A stretch of 64,000 nt of DNA from Trichuris trichiura (GCA_037903355.1 JBAJFE010000026.1:5022001-5086000), one strand, 5' to 3'. Shown: positions 36,338-48,551, counted from the stretch's first letter. Numbers and translations are program-made. The notes: generated by a model not told the origin, from the letters alone.

Positions 36338-39300
36338 CTGCGACGTGATCTCGCCATTCCCGGAGTCTTGCGAAAACTGCTGTATCTGTGATTTAATACT
36401 GCTAACATCTGACGGGTCAAACTTTCTGTGGAACAGAAAAACAACTTCTTTTCAGGCGTGCCTAATGAGTGATTCGACTGCTGTTAAGCATTTTTCTCAG
36501 GCTAGCTAAAGTTTTACGTTGGCAAGTTTTTCTTTATTAAGACTTGCATTTCTTAGCTTTCTTCTTTAAAGCACTTAGTTCAGATCTGTGTGAAAAAATT
36601 CTTTGCATGGCTAATTCTTGTCACAATCTTGCGTTCGTTCATATTATGTCGGGTTGAAGATTTCCGTAGCCATTACACGCGCTATTGTTAAAACAAATCG
36701 TGGCACCTCAAATTTAGTCCAGTAATGTCTGGTCGTAAACGAATGGGAATGCGTTGATAAAACCTTCTGTTTAGAAGGTATTTTCGAAGTGAAATTGTGC
36801 TTGCTTTTCCTTTTAATTTCTTGAAAAGTCGTTCTGACGGAAGAAACTTTTGACTTTGCTGCTATAAAGAAACCTTTTTCAGCTTTACTATGTGAGTGTT
36901 TGTTGGAACTGAAACTTCACTGTAAGAGTTATAAGCGGTTATTTTCATTAAGCGTTTGAGAACGAGGAACACTTCAAAGGTGCATGGATCACATTTAAAT
37001 TTTAATTCAGAAGGAGCAGTTTGACGACGTGATTTGCCATTGGAACGGATGAAAAGTTATTCTACGAATAGGCACAAAATGTAAATCTAATGTTGACCCG
37101 CTGTTTGAAAAACAAGTTTTATGAAAGGAAGTGACCAGATACAATGGGTTGTACGGAAGTGTAATGGCTTCTCGAAATATCGTCATTGTTCACTGTTAAG
37201 TTTTCCTGTGTTCAAGTCAAAGTAAATCATATTCATAGCACATTCAAACGTCCTGTGTTCAAGTCTAGATATTAGCTTGAACTCTTCACTAGTCTACAGC
37301 TTTACCAACTCTTCTGGCAGTTGTGGTTCTCCATTCTCAACTCCAGAGTAATGGTCTGTGATCCAACCTGGGACTTCTAGCGAAAGGATACTACAAACTC
37401 AAAGTAGAACTGGCAGTAACAAGCGCTGTTTTATCCCTTCAGGTCAAACAGGAATACTTGCTGCCAATCAAAGCTGACCAATGACCATCAATTTGTTCTC
37501 CCCGGAGCAGAGCCGCTTTGAAGCATGATAACTAGGTTTGTGCAAACATATCCTCTTTTTATGGAGTAGGAGTCATGCCATGCGTGCTCAACGCTAAGCA
37601 ACAGCAAACAGAACCTATTTATGCCCTGCGAAGAGCTTTTGTTCTGGTGAGAGCCTGTGTGTTAGAGCAGGCGAACGGTGTATTCACCAAAGGAGCGAAG
37701 AAAGAATGCGACACGTAACTTGTGCCGGCAATACAATACTGCTGTTATCTGCGCTTCTCGCGCCTGCCTGGTCGCTGACAACCTCAAATATGAACTTTAC
37801 GCGGCAGAGCTATTCGGTATCCCTTTGGCTTGCGCAAGAGGAAGTAGCGTCCCCAGGCATGCCAATGTTCTCCTGGCTTACCAATGTGCGGGGGCGGTAC
37901 CGCCTCATCGAGAAACATGTCCTTAGACAATTTCGAATAGAAGTTTCACTGTAATGCCAGAGGCATCTGTCGCAGCTGCAGGAGCGTCCTACTTTTCCGG
38001 GAGCACAGTTCAAACTGGTGATTTGCATACACAATTACCCTACAGGAACCGGGTCATGCTGAAGAGCACTATACTAGGTGCCGGGAGGACTTTTTATCTG
38101 CTATTCAGTTGCATCCTGCACTCCAACCACTACTTAACCAGCATCCAAAGAGAATTTTTACTTGCTTCCTTCTCAGTGGTACGCTAGATCACCTAGCGCC
38201 CCTTCGGCCTTCCAGCGTACTTCTTATTGCCCATCGGCTTCTAACAGCCCCTAGAAAGTCACTGCCCTATATGGCAACAGTAAAGAGTATTTAGTAAATT
38301 ATTACACAAAACGAGCTCGGCTAGTATGTGCTGCAACTAATGTGCGAACTGAATACGAGCAGACAAATTTGCTGCCCCACGGAACCTTTTATAGGCTGAC
38401 GTGTGTTCATTCAACGAGACCATATGCAATTATAGCCCACCCTGAACTTATGAACCATAATGCCAAGAAAAGAGACCGTATACATTTCTATGTTGAAAGC
38501 TAATAGCACGAGAACATTTTGGAAAAGGGAAAGTGCCAACTGAAAAACCACGATAACCGCTGCAACATGATGTTCGGAATGGTAGCGCAATGCAGGATAA
38601 TCAAATGGTATATTTGATCTGTTCGGAACTTCGAACTATCCTAGATTTTGACTCATTCATGATTTCGACCAGTTCCATGTTCGACGCATTCGAGATTTTG
38701 ACCCATTTTAAAATTAGACCCATCGAGGATCTCCCCTACTCAGGAGTTTTACCATTCGGAATATCAGTCTCTCAGGAAAATGGCATTCAAGCAAATTACG
38801 TTCAGGCTGATGGCCGTATTCAATCTAATTTATACATAAGCCGCGGCCGGTTGATAAGTGATAGTAATAATAGAACGCCCTGTTTCCAAATAATAAAACA
38901 GAACAATTTCAACAGCCTTCGGGATCTGACTTGTCCCGCCATCAGCGTAATGGTAAATGGTAATGCATGATGACTGACCTGCTGCCTGACTGTCTTCACT
39001 CAATCGCTGCTATTTCGCAGAAATTGTAACTGTACCCTGAGTAGCCTCTAACCGGTTTTCATGAAGTCTTTTTATTCATACGAATCGTTCTAATAGCATC
39101 TTCGCACACATTAGCACTCGAGGGTGGCACAGGTAAATTATAAAGTTTATGAAATAACCTGTTGAGCATATAAGTAGTACCGGAGTTTCCAGCGTCGTTT
39201 CGGACCAGTCTTCAATGGAAAAGAATATAGTCTGGTAAGGTTAAGAAAATTCACTACTAGTTTTCATCGTTTCGTATGAAGGCAATCCGTTGGCTTTATT

Positions 39301-40476
39301 TTCCATTGAAGGCGTGTCTGGAAGCTCTAATACATTTTTCCTCTTAAATTCTTATTTCCCTAACTGACTATTCTGTAATAAATTCTATAATATGAGAACC
39401 TATAAACTTGTTATGGACATTACATTCAAAAGTAGGTAAACTACGAAAATTTTCAAGTAACAAACAACCACGATCGAAGGTTCATTTCCATTGAAAAACT
39501 GTCAGTTCAGCTTCCGTTCTTTAAAGTGTTCTCACGGTTCATTATCAACACAGCAATAACCATTATTCCGCTGAGGATTGGACTAGCTAAGTTGTGAAAG
39601 CTTAGGAACATTTTTCAAGAAAAAACTGCTCAAAAGATAGGTTATCCGTAACAGCTTGTTCCATAAATAATTACTTCACAGACGGAGCTAGTCATTTTTA
39701 GCGTAGCAGAGAAATAAAAAGAAGGCTACAAAGGAGTTAACCATGAAACGGCATATTTAAAACCACTTTGGAGATGAGCTATAATTTGTAAAACTGCAGT
39801 CTCACCGCTCTCCTACGCTTAGTGAACAACCGATTGTTCACGTTTTTTTATTCATTGATGACGGAACAAGGATACCGGAATGCTTCGGGCAGGTTAATCC
39901 CGATTTCAAAAAAGATATTTAACAACCCAAGTTCGTACGAAATTACAACAATGAATGAAACGCTTTGACCCTATTGCTATAAGCTACGTTTTCAGCTACT
40001 GAGTGCTTGTAATTAAAGGAAACGTAACTTTTTGTTTAATTAGACGTACTAAATCGAAAAACAGATGAAGCTGTGGAAAGATCTCCACCTATAGATCTTA
40101 TTCCGCTAGAACTATCTACTATTGACCTGTTCGGCGGCAGTGAGTCTACACGGCATTGCTCATAGCTTCACTGAGATATACAAATAAGCGGATACCTTTA
40201 GCTCGCCTCTTTAGTTAGCACTAGATGCATCTGATGAGGCAGTTTCTGTAATATTAATGTTTGCAGACAACGAACTGCTAAATTAAACGAGTAGTCTCCG
40301 TACGAAACAATGAAAACCAGAAGCATTGACTTTACTTTGAGACGCAGGCCTAACATTTTAAACTAACCAAATGAATGAGTGTAAAGTTTTAATTTAATCT
40401 AGCAGTCATTAGCACCCACTCTGTCTAGCTATCATTCTGTCGGTAAGATTGCTTAGAAGGTTCACGTCTCGCCAGC
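36338..40476. other. Intergenic stretch downstream of CCP1
   Basis: No gene of recognised family. A short direct repeat TCCTGTGTTCAAGTC occurs near 37206 and 37251. A single open frame of 126 codons (38590-38970) overlaps a degenerate array of about 17 bp units and has no recognised domain; I do not accept it as a gene. Confidence 0.35.
37706..37954 (+). CDS. Possible small secreted protein
   Basis: An 82-codon frame starts with Met and a plausible signal peptide (NTILLLSALLAPAWSL), followed by a short polar tail with no recognised domain. No splice sites or homologue support it, and overlapping frames exist on both strands. The signal-like start is the only reason to list it. Confidence 0.2.
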   Translation: MRHVTCAGNTILLLSALLAPAWSLTTSNMNFTRQSYSVSLWLAQEEVASPGMPMFSWLTNVRGRYRLIEKHVLRQFRIEVSL

Positions 40477-40818
40477 ATGTTAAAGCTTGTGAAAGAAGTG
40501 GTACGGACAGAGCAAATTACAACTGACTTTATATGTCTGTTGCTTACCTGCTTCGCAATGTGCTTTTTCATACTGCTCTGTTCCAAAAGCAAGCCTGGAC
40601 CAAAGAAGGCAGCAGCACCTGTGCCTACGAAGCAGGGATTGCCAGCAGCTTCGCCTACACCCTCGCCTAGCAGCCCAGCTAATGCCGCCTGTCCTGGGAA
40701 GGTAGCGTCTCCTGCACCAGGTTCTGAAGCTGAAAAGAAGGAAGCAAAAGAAGTTAAGCCAGAACAGGCAGCTAACTTTAGCGACAAGGAAAGCAACATC
40801 AGTATCACTGTGAACTGA
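40477..40818 (+). CDS. Small single-pass membrane protein with Pro/Ala-rich tail
   Basis: A single-exon frame of 113 residues. A charged N-terminus of about 16 residues is followed by one strongly hydrophobic segment (ICLLLTCFAMCFFILLCSK, about residues 18-37). A basic stop-transfer patch (KSKPGPKK) comes next, then a low-complexity tail rich in Pro, Ala, Ser, Lys and Glu. The positive-inside rule puts the tail in the cytosol. A polyadenylation signal follows at 40894. No family is recognised; the composition resembles short nematode membrane or secreted proteins of unknown role. A mirror frame on the minus strand is a compositional shadow. Confidence 0.5.
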   Translation: MLKLVKEVVRTEQITTDFICLLLTCFAMCFFILLCSKSKPGPKKAAAPVPTKQGLPAASPTPSPSSPANAACPGKVASPAPGSEAEKKEAKEVKPEQAANFSDKESNISITVN

Positions 40819-40893
40819 ACGAAGGCACCTAACGTTTTGTGCTCTAACGGAAGTCGTATAACTCTATATCGTGGTTTCCAATGTCAAAGTGAT

Positions 40894-40899
40894 AATAAA
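40894..40899 (+). promoter_or_regulatory. Polyadenylation signal AATAAA
   Basis: A consensus AATAAA about 75 nt after the stop of the small membrane protein gene. It supports that frame as a transcribed gene, although AATAAA is common by chance in AT-rich DNA. Confidence 0.35.
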
Positions 40900-41418
40900 A
40901 TTTGCAAATATCTGAGCTCTTCTTTCGGCTTACAACTTGCGCCGGCGAATTCTTATAGAAGCTGTAAAGCAAACAAGCAAGGAAATAAATGTCTAACGAA
41001 TATGTGGAAGTACTTGGTCGAAGGCGCCTATAGGGAAATAATATTTTAACAGTACGTGAATACATATGCCGGCATAGTAAGCGACTAAGAGCGAAGCGAG
41101 ACAAAAGGGTCAGCTACCCCGCGAAAAACGAACAAAACTAGGTTAACAACGAACACGATTCTTGAGATTCCAAATACAAAAGAGATGAAAAAAGCCCTTT
41201 CCTCCCTTTTTCACGGATTTTACTGGGAGGCAAAGCTGGGGGGCCAGATTCAAAAAGTATTACCGGCAATCCTCTCAGCCTGAGCTCGACAGGCCGTTTC
41301 GGGCCGCACACATGGGGCTCTACCCTGTGATCCGTCAGGTGCCGGTAATGTGCACCACGTTGCCGCCATAAATCACTGTCTGTGAGAAAGGTAATACTGA
41401 GAACAGAACAATTTGATA

Positions 41419-41457
41419 TCGTACGTTTCGTAACTGCTCTTGTTCCGTCGTCAGCGC
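41419..41457 (-). ncRNA. Hammerhead-like motif, left arm
   Basis: Minus-strand order CTGACGA, C, stem II GGAAC/GTTAC with one mismatch, GAAA, ACGT, A. The core is kept, stem II is weakened, and stem I has two pairs. Confidence 0.45.
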
Positions 41458-41487
41458 TGTAAGGGAACAGTTCCAAACTCCCTCACA

Positions 41488-41526
41488 CTGCTGACGACGG
41501 AACAAAAGCAGTTCCGAAACGTAGGG
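41488..41526 (+). ncRNA. Hammerhead-like motif, right arm
   Basis: CTGACGA, C, perfect stem II GGAAC/GTTCC, GAAA, ACGT, A. The flanks do not pair as stem I (CTG against GGG), so this copy may be inactive despite an intact core. Confidence 0.45.
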
Positions 41527-41820
41527 GGAATAGAATTCGTTCTGTAACTTCTCTAACAATTTGCTCATCCATTCGTTGGTAGGGCACTTTGAAATTTACT
41601 TATAGATACATCAAACAGGCCAAACCCGTGAGCCACAAGACCAACTATGATGTAGCTATTATTTGAAAAGGTGAAGCCGCAGAGGCAAAAAAGCAACGTT
41701 CAAAGGACCCTAAAATGAAACAGTTTTTGGGCTCGAGTCGGCACAGTTAGGGTGTCCTGCTTTGCTTCATTGATTGCAAGTACAAGGAAACCTCGCTACT
41801 TTGAACCGATGACAATAGAC

Positions 41821-42019
41821 CATAGTTTCTCAACCTTTTTTGCCTCAGGTCTCCCCTAGGCCTTGTCAGGGCCCCCCGAATCCTTGTAAGGGCCCACCGT
41901 TTATTGGGACAATGTCCTGCCGCATTATCCTGGCCCCTGGCTTCCGGGGCTCCCTCCAGGGCCCCCCTGGCTTCCTGGGCTCCCCTAAAATCTCCCAGGG
42001 CCCACGTTGAGAAACACTG
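41821..42019. mobile_element. Non-autonomous hAT MITE, 199 bp
   Basis: Ends CATAGTTTCTCAACCTTTTT and (reverse) CAGTGTTTCTCAACGTGGGC are typical hAT termini. A perfect 8-bp duplication CAATAGAC flanks it (41813-41820 and 42020-42027). The interior is G/C-rich (GGGCCCCCC and related runs) and non-coding. Confidence 0.92.
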
Positions 42020-42204
42020 CAATAGACCAATGGCACCAAACGCTTGTGCAGCAGCAGCGCTATCCGTTAGGGTCAAAGCGTCTTACTATCAAAAGTAACG
42101 CCGTTAAAACCTTGTCCCGTTGAAGCATGTGCCTCAAAGGTATTCACGGAAAACCAACAGAATTTACATCCTCAGCTATGGCAGACAGAGGCTTCCAACC
42201 GCTG

Positions 42205-42630
42205 GAATGATACTTAAGTAGTCCTACGCAAAAATATTTCGCGAAAACGTAGACCCACAGGCTCCACGCGAAAGGAACACTTCGGAAACGTGAGCCATTG
42301 GAAGTGCATGTCCTGTTACAAGCGCATTTTCTGTAAAAGGAGGGTTTTAGGGATGCAGGTCCACAAAAACACTGGTCCGTCGCCCGTGGTAAGATAGCAC
42401 GTTGCAAAATACAGTAACTGCGGAAGCTTGGACTTGCCGAAAAATGTTTCCATAAATAACTGAAAACGTACCAAGAGGCAACGTAGCCCCATGAAAACAG
42501 CCGCACTGAAATACAGGTGAGTGGAAACAGTCCCGTGGAAAAGAAGCAACATGGAAACGTAGCCTGCGGAAACCTATCCACCGTTCGAACGGGGCGGTCG
42601 AAATACAGCTGTCGAAAAGTAACGAACTAA
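42205..42630. repeat. Degenerate minisatellite with GAAA every 14-16 nt
   Basis: Between about 42440 and 42615, GAAA recurs at steps of roughly 14, 15 or 16 nt (for example GAAACGTAGCCTGCG, GAAACAGTCCCGTG, GAAAAGAAGCAACATG). More diverged units extend left to about 42205. Overlapping long minus-strand frames here are explained by this periodicity. Confidence 0.5.
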
Positions 42631-44673
42631 ATATTCTGCAAGACAAAGTAAACTCGAAGGATGTGGTCGAACGACACACTCAAACCTAAGGAACCAACTT
42701 CGTTAGTTTGAATCAAGCTCTTGCGTCAAACCCTGCTGCGTTAAACGTTCTATTCCCGTCCGTGCAGGTAGTAGTACTGTGGGAGTTCCACACTATTCCT
42801 TCTTGAGCATTGGATGTTTGAACCTGCAGAACTCGTACGCTCCATTCTAAAACTCTGAGCGAAAGTAGCTTTATCTTTCCAAGAAAATCATGATTTTCTG
42901 ATATTAACACTTTATAGCAGTGTTATGATGATTCAGTTTTTCACGGCTTGTGCTTGTTTTTTTCTCTTTTAGTCTTTGTAAATTAGCGAATGCAATATTA
43001 CTGGTTGGAGGAGTCATTTCAATAGAAGCAAAGAGCGCAGGAATCACTGCAGGATTGGATTTTGACCGACCCGCCAAAAAATGAAAACTGCTAAGTCCCA
43101 AGAAATTGCATTTTTTTCCGGCAATATAATTTATAAGAAAAAGGTTCGTGATGCTCTAATTCTTGCTCTATTCTCCCATTGCTACATCTTCCATGCAAAC
43201 GCCTAAAAAGGAGTGGATAAATGGTTAAGAAGCAAACCCTATAAAAATGACGCTAAACCAGTGAGATGGCTGTTTGAAATTAACTTCTTTTGCTTTTGGC
43301 AGCGTAGGCACATACGCTTGTGAAGACAAAAAGATGGATAAATTTCCATAAACAATCGAATAATAACGCTTTGGTTTTGTAACTAGAACCTAATCACATG
43401 TTACTTACGTGCATTCTCATTACATCGTTTTGTTGAGATACCTTTTGATCTTTCCGATCCAGTAAGCTTGGTTTAGATGAGCTGAATGGTGTAAGTACTC
43501 TGCCCGTTGTCTGCATACGAAAATCATTGCAACTGAAACGGTCTTTTTGCTTGCGGAATCACTACTATAATGTTGCAGCTACAGTTTGTCCTATTAAATT
43601 GTTTAAAACGGTGCATTTGACTTTCGGTTTTGAGGAGATTTAGCTCATCTTTGAATATTTACAGTTGACGAATAACATTCTGTTTGCTGTCGTTCCATAA
43701 GTGATCATCAGAGCCTGAAATTTGCCATAAGGTAATGGAACATTCACTTTCGAACTGTTCTGAAATGCCCCAACCTATTTTGCAATTGGCCTTTCCAGTA
43801 AAGCTAAATTTTCAAGCGCAGATGGGCCACAGTATGCAGCATATCAGTCATACATAATTAATGGAGTCTAAATGGAAAATTCCAGAAACAAAAAAAAGCA
43901 CATACTTTCAGTCACGTGAAGTCACGTGCTATCCTCTAACGCTGTGGCCCCCGTAGCTTGAATAGCCGCTTTATCCTGGTTATCCATGGCATGTATGCTG
44001 TCCGCCTATTAAACGCATACCTGCTTTGGTTGTCAAGTCAACTTTCACTTTGTCCCAAAAGTTCTTCGAGTAATGTCCATTTTATTTGACAATGATTTCC
44101 GATCGCAAGAGTGGTGGCGCTGACGATTCGGATGTATGTAAAATTGGCACTCTATTTATGGATAGGTTTATTCTCAGTGCTTATGATCAAGGAACGAACG
44201 CTGAGCCAATAATTAGTCAATCCAAACGAGGATTTTGTTACGTTTTTATAGCTTCAGAGCACTTATAAGTCTGTTTTAATCTATGGCACGTTGTTGATCA
44301 ACAGTGTTTGTTGTTGATTTCTCGATATGGTTGCAGTGTATGTTTGATTAGAGCATATAAGAACAGCTAAGCTGTAATGTAGTTGGTTCCAGCACCATGC
44401 GTTAAAAGCTTTGTAAGGTATCTCTACGGATACGGTGGACACGTTTGTGCATGCTTTTTCGGAAGAAGTACCGTTGCAATGAGGAACTCCATTCGACGAT
44501 AATATTGTGACTTGAATGAACGAGCTGTTTTAAACGTTTAGTAGCGAAAATAGCTGCTATGATTTCGCAACAGTGCACCCATTATTTGCAAAACTTGTAC
44601 GTCTAACCGGAATTGCTGTTTAAGGTTACAAACACTTAAATGGAATTATGAAAAAAGCTAAGCCCGTGCATGC
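42631..44673. other. Intergenic stretch upstream of the ASB gene
   Basis: AT-rich with only short frames. A 60-codon frame at 44086-44268 has no recognised similarity. No repeat was recognised. Confidence 0.3.
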
Positions 44674-46871
44674 ATGTGGTTCAAGCTGGAGAAGATGCAG
44701 ATGAGGTTCAGCCGGATGGAAAGACTCTTTTTTATAATCAGTTCCCGTGAATCCCTTGAAAGAAAAATAGAGGGGGTAAAACTGCTGGTTTGCGATGACG
44801 TCAAGTTAAACGAGATGCATGGTGGGCTAATTCTGTTGCACTACGCTTGCGCCCTAAACGAACTGGATATCTGTGAACTTTTGCTTCAACACGGAGCTGA
44901 CGTAAGTCTTTCTTGTTAAGCAAAATTTGCAAATTGTCACTTTGTACTACGCTTCTTATTATGTTGTAATGCAGACATTCTTTGATTTACGAAGGTTTAA
45001 GGAATTACAGAAATTGTTCGTAAGGAGAAGTTATTGTTAATTAACACACGATAGTTTTGAGCGTTCGACGGCACGGAAAATAACTCACCGAACCGCGAAC
45101 GGGAAACGGCATAAAATCTAGGATGACACTAACGAAAGTTAAAGGCAGTTGCAAAATAATAAATAGGAACCCCGTATACGGCAGAGAAAACATGTATACA
45201 ATGTAGTTTTATTTACCGTAGTCAGGGAGATAGTGAGCACAATGGAAGCCCAAGATGGCAAAGGAAAGTGTGGCGGAGAGACTAAGTATGCTTACTGAGG
45301 TTTTATCTCGATGCTGTCAAGACAGGCAGCTCATTAATGCTTGCTAGAACGTCAATGGTTACAGTTCATCTTCTTTGGTCAAAACGGGGTATTTGAAGAA
45401 GGGTATTATGCCTTTCTGTTTGGCATCGTTTACTTCGCTGTCATGAGTTTTCTCTAGGCCATCCCGCAAGGATACTTAAGCCTACATAGCTCTCATGATA
45501 AAGTTCGTCTTTTTCTGCAGTCATTGTGACACATCAAACTTAACGAAAACCACTCGCAGCTGCTTCATTTTCATTTGTCGTGACAATGCCGCGCAGTTGC
45601 CAGGTGGCAACTGCACAGAATTGTATTAATAAGCAGTATTAATTAGCATTGCCCCTCCAGCTTGCTGTAGCCCTTCGCTCTTCTCTTCAAAACCAAAGAA
45701 ACGCCGTTGCAGTTTCATAATAAAGCGCAAGTACAACTTCAGCTTCTTAGAAGCAAAAGTTCTTAAAGCAAGTGACGTTGTTTAAGCGTAACACTCGTGT
45801 TTCATAGTTGGTCTTTTGGTTCACGGGTTTGTCCTGTTTGATGTATCTGTAAATAAACTTCAAAGTACCCTACCAACGAATGGATGAGCAGTTTGTCAGG
45901 GAAAAATACAAAACGAGTTTTTACCGTATGTTTCGGAACTTTTCCCGCTGCTCTGCGTCAGCCAATCAGCTCAGAGGAGCGATGTCAATCTCAGAACCGT
46001 AGAAAGGGACGTTGTTGACCCTGAACTTAAAAAACACTATAGTAAGACCAAAGGTAATGACGGCTGTATCTACAAGATTTCAATTTTCAGGCGTTTTATG
46101 ACTGTGCTACAAAGTTTGCGCAGCTCAGTTGCCTTTTTAATTCTCGCTGTTGTTTTGGGTGAATTTTCCATTCGCATAAAGTGATCTGCTTCTTTATGAC
46201 GCAGTTGATTTCACGCCATCGTAATAATAGTTGAAAATTTTCAGCCTAACGTTCGTGATACGTGGAACAGAACTGCGCTGCACTACGCTGCTGAAACTTC
46301 GGCTGATTGCGTTGAATTGTTTCTTAAGTATGGTGCCCTAGTACACGTGCGTGACAACAACCATTGCACACCATTGCACTGGGCTGCCTATAAAAATAAC
46401 TTTTATTCTGTGAGAAAATTGCTTGAATTTGGCGCAGATCCAGATGCATTGGATGCCAACCACGATACTCCGTTGAGCTGGGCTGCTCTGAAAGGAAATC
46501 TTGAATCGGTTACCATGTTACTAGAATATAACTGTCGGCCAGACACAATCAATCTGAACGGCAATACGCCATTGTCAAGGTTGGTACAAATTATGCTGAT
46601 GGGACTTGGCTCTGTACCTGAAGAAAGGTGTTTGGTATTGCTTGTCAAGGCTTTGGGTAATTCGACAAAACTGAATGTCGCCACTTTCTCTGGTCATGGT
46701 AGCGTGGAGTTGAACGATTTTCTCCGAACGTGCACAGGACGTGTTCCACGTCTTATGGAACTTTGTCGTTGCCGAATTCGTAGGTCAATGGGACCGGGAA
46801 GGTTGATCAACCGTCTTTCCACCCTTTCGATTCCACCTTTATTGAGGCAATATATCATGCTCAAGTATTGA
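44674..46871 (+). CDS. ASB8: Ankyrin repeat and SOCS box protein, ASB8-like
   Basis: Substrate receptor for Cullin-5/elongin BC ubiquitin ligases. Two exons (44674-44901 and 46245-46871) join in phase 0 to 284 residues, close to the length of vertebrate ASB8. The N-terminus (MWFKLEKMQMRFSRMERLF) matches the ASB8 start, which fixes the initiator. Four ankyrin repeats follow: LLHYACALNELDICELLLQH, TALHYAAETSADCVELFLKY, TPLHWAAYKNNFYSVRKLLE and TPLSWAALKGNLESVTMLLE. A SOCS box fills the last 45 residues, with a BC-box-like LMELCRCRIRRSMG and a terminal IPPLLRQYIML. The donor is GAC|GTAAGT and the acceptor TTTTCAG|CCT. The 1.3-kb intron contains a fold-back repeat arm. The target is unknown. Confidence 0.92.
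45805..45960 (-). repeat. Decayed fold-back arm in the ASB8 intron
   Basis: Shares TTCACGGGTTTG, GATGTATCTGTAA and CTACCAACGAATGGATGAGC with copies at 28.6, 41.5 and 48.6 kb. The ribozyme region reads CTGACGC on the minus strand instead of CTGACGA, and its loop is altered, so the motif looks dead. The tail is mostly missing. Confidence 0.7.
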
Positions 46872-47613
46872 AGCAATGTTCACAGTGATCTGCAGTGTCT
46901 TTTAATTCCGTCGCAACTAACTTTTGTTCAGTCGGACAAACTTCACGTTTGTCAACAGTAGTAGCAGTAGTCAAGCTTATCGATTGATAAGAATTGCGGA
47001 TTGTCTATTGCGATTTTTATGCAGCCAAAAACATTTGCAAAGTATTCCCTAGCGCAAAGGTAAATGGTTGAAGCGTAGTCTACCGAATAACAAGCTGTTT
47101 CCTACTTATTTTCCGTTATTGCAGGGTGGGGTCCTTAATTGGCATTCCAGCGCGCGTCTGGAGTAAACAATCAATTCTAAACACAAAATCAACAGCAAGA
47201 TAGGGACGCCTAACCTTGCCTTACCTTTTGCAGTTCTTGGCGCGAACAGTATGAAATATGCTTAAGTGTACTCTATCGTAGCAGAAATAATAATAACCAC
47301 CGGCAGCTTTAGTTTCTGCCAAAGCCACCTGAGCTTGACAGTCTCAAGAAAAGTTGTAATCGAACAAATGCTACTCTCTGATGCCAGCGGCTAGCAATGC
47401 CTCATTACAGGTCTTAAGGCAATTGTTCTGCAGAACCATCTTTAATACGCTAGCGAAAGAAATGTTTGCTAAACTCATGAGCTTAATTGGGAAGCGGCCT
47501 CAGTACCTTTTATAATATATTGACAGTTCAATAGTCGCTCGGTGGGACTGCTAGTATTATTATGCTCTTCTTCATCTCTTTGCGTGAAAAATGTTCCCGT
47601 TAGCAGCAGGTAG
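46872..47613. other. Downstream of ASB8, nothing recognised
   Basis: Presumed 3' untranslated region and intergenic DNA. No coding frame or repeat identified before the repeat island that starts at 47616. Confidence 0.3.
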
Positions 47614-47615
47614 TA

Positions 47616-48192
47616 CAGGTATGCCCCGCTTTACGAAGGTTGATGGAACTGGGGGAGTTGTTCGTATAGTGAAATCTTCGTAAAGTAGGGCAGCAACTCC
47701 TATTATTTAGCATAGCAAACGGGTTTGAGCGGACAAGAATCCGAAAGAAGATTATTCAGCAGTGCTAGGAAAGGAAATTACCTCAAATCTAGAAAATTCT
47801 TTTGGTATGCTGAAAGCCACAAGAATTTGTAAAAAAAGCCCATTTAAGGCGGATATCACGTAAAGTAACTGTTTCAGTTACTATAATTTGTATGATAATG
47901 ATATAAGGACTATGACTTCGGAGAAACAGGACGTTTCTTTTTGTTACGACGTCGTAGAGTTGTCAGAACAAGCGGGTAACTAATTCCTACTTGCTTGAGC
48001 GTACACGGTTGCGACTGATCATCCTCTTCGGTCGAAGCTAACACCTTGAAACGAGATGTTTTACAAGCTATTGTATCTTCTCCTATTTCTTCGTAACAGC
48101 GAATAACGCTCCGCAAATTCTTCGTAAAGCGAAAACCAGTATAGATACAGATTCTTCATAACATTGAAACTTTGTAAAGCAGGGCATATATG
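47616..48192. mobile_element. Non-autonomous pogo/Tc1-like element, 577 bp
   Basis: Inverted termini CAGGTATGCCCCGCTTTACG and (reverse) CATATATGCCCTGCTTTACA, each next to a TA, fit the pogo/Tigger branch of Tc1/mariner elements. The interior has no transposase. The right terminus abuts a separate mariner fragment. Confidence 0.75.
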
Positions 48193-48194
48193 TA

Positions 48195-48450
48195 CTTCTG
48201 ATTTGTTGTATGCAACACACAGCCACCGTCAGAAGTACTGTGCAAACCTCTTCCATCAGTTTCGAAATTCAGTCAAGGAAAAATCTCGAGGAAATATCTC
48301 CTGTAGTGTTGCTTCTGCACGACAACTATCCAGCTCATCGGTTAAAGAATGCGCCTGCACTCATCCAAGAATGTGGATTCACCCCTCCTATATGCCTAAC
48401 GCTGCCGCCAGTGGCTGTTTCCTATTTGAAAGTCTGAAGTATTAATAGTA
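48195..48450 (+). pseudogene. mariner transposase fragment
   Basis: Overlapping frames carry pieces of one mariner catalytic region. YCANLFHQFRNSVKEKSRGN is followed by VVLLLHDNYPAH (second catalytic Asp) and ECGF. Then, in another frame, comes HPSYMPNAAASGCFLFESLK, where the third Asp region should be. At least two frameshifts and loss of the third Asp mark it as dead. It differs from the copy at 2-3 kb. Confidence 0.7.
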
Positions 48451-48551
48451 CTCTTAAGGAATCACAAAGAGTTGCAACTGGCAGGTGAAGCGTATTTTAA
48501 CTCATTTGTTAATAAGGATGATGCTACATCTGATTATAATGTGATTTCGTT

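Larger units (their letters stand above)
41378..41640. repeat. Fold-back element with two opposed hammerhead-like motifs
   Basis: Two inverted arms meet around 41465-41485. The right arm continues through ACAATTTGCTCATCCATTCG and GGCCAAACCCGTGAGCC, matching copies at 28.6, 45.8 and 48.6 kb in inverted orientation. The left arm is shorter or more diverged. Each arm carries a hammerhead-like motif, on opposite strands. Ends and target duplication were not resolved. Confidence 0.65.

Noticed and set aside
38590..38970. Single open frame of 126 codons
   Set aside because: It covers a degenerate tandem repeat, has no recognised domain, splice context or polyadenylation signal.
41258..41350. Hairpin (ATTACCGGCA...TGCCGGTAAT) with CTGACGG and CGAAACGG on the minus strand
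   Set aside because: The core reads CTGACGG and not CTGANGA, and stem II cannot be drawn cleanly, so it was not called a ribozyme.
42144..42679. Three overlapping minus-strand frames of 78-145 codons
   Set aside because: The region is a degenerate 15-bp repeat, and simultaneous openness of several frames is explained by the periodicity.
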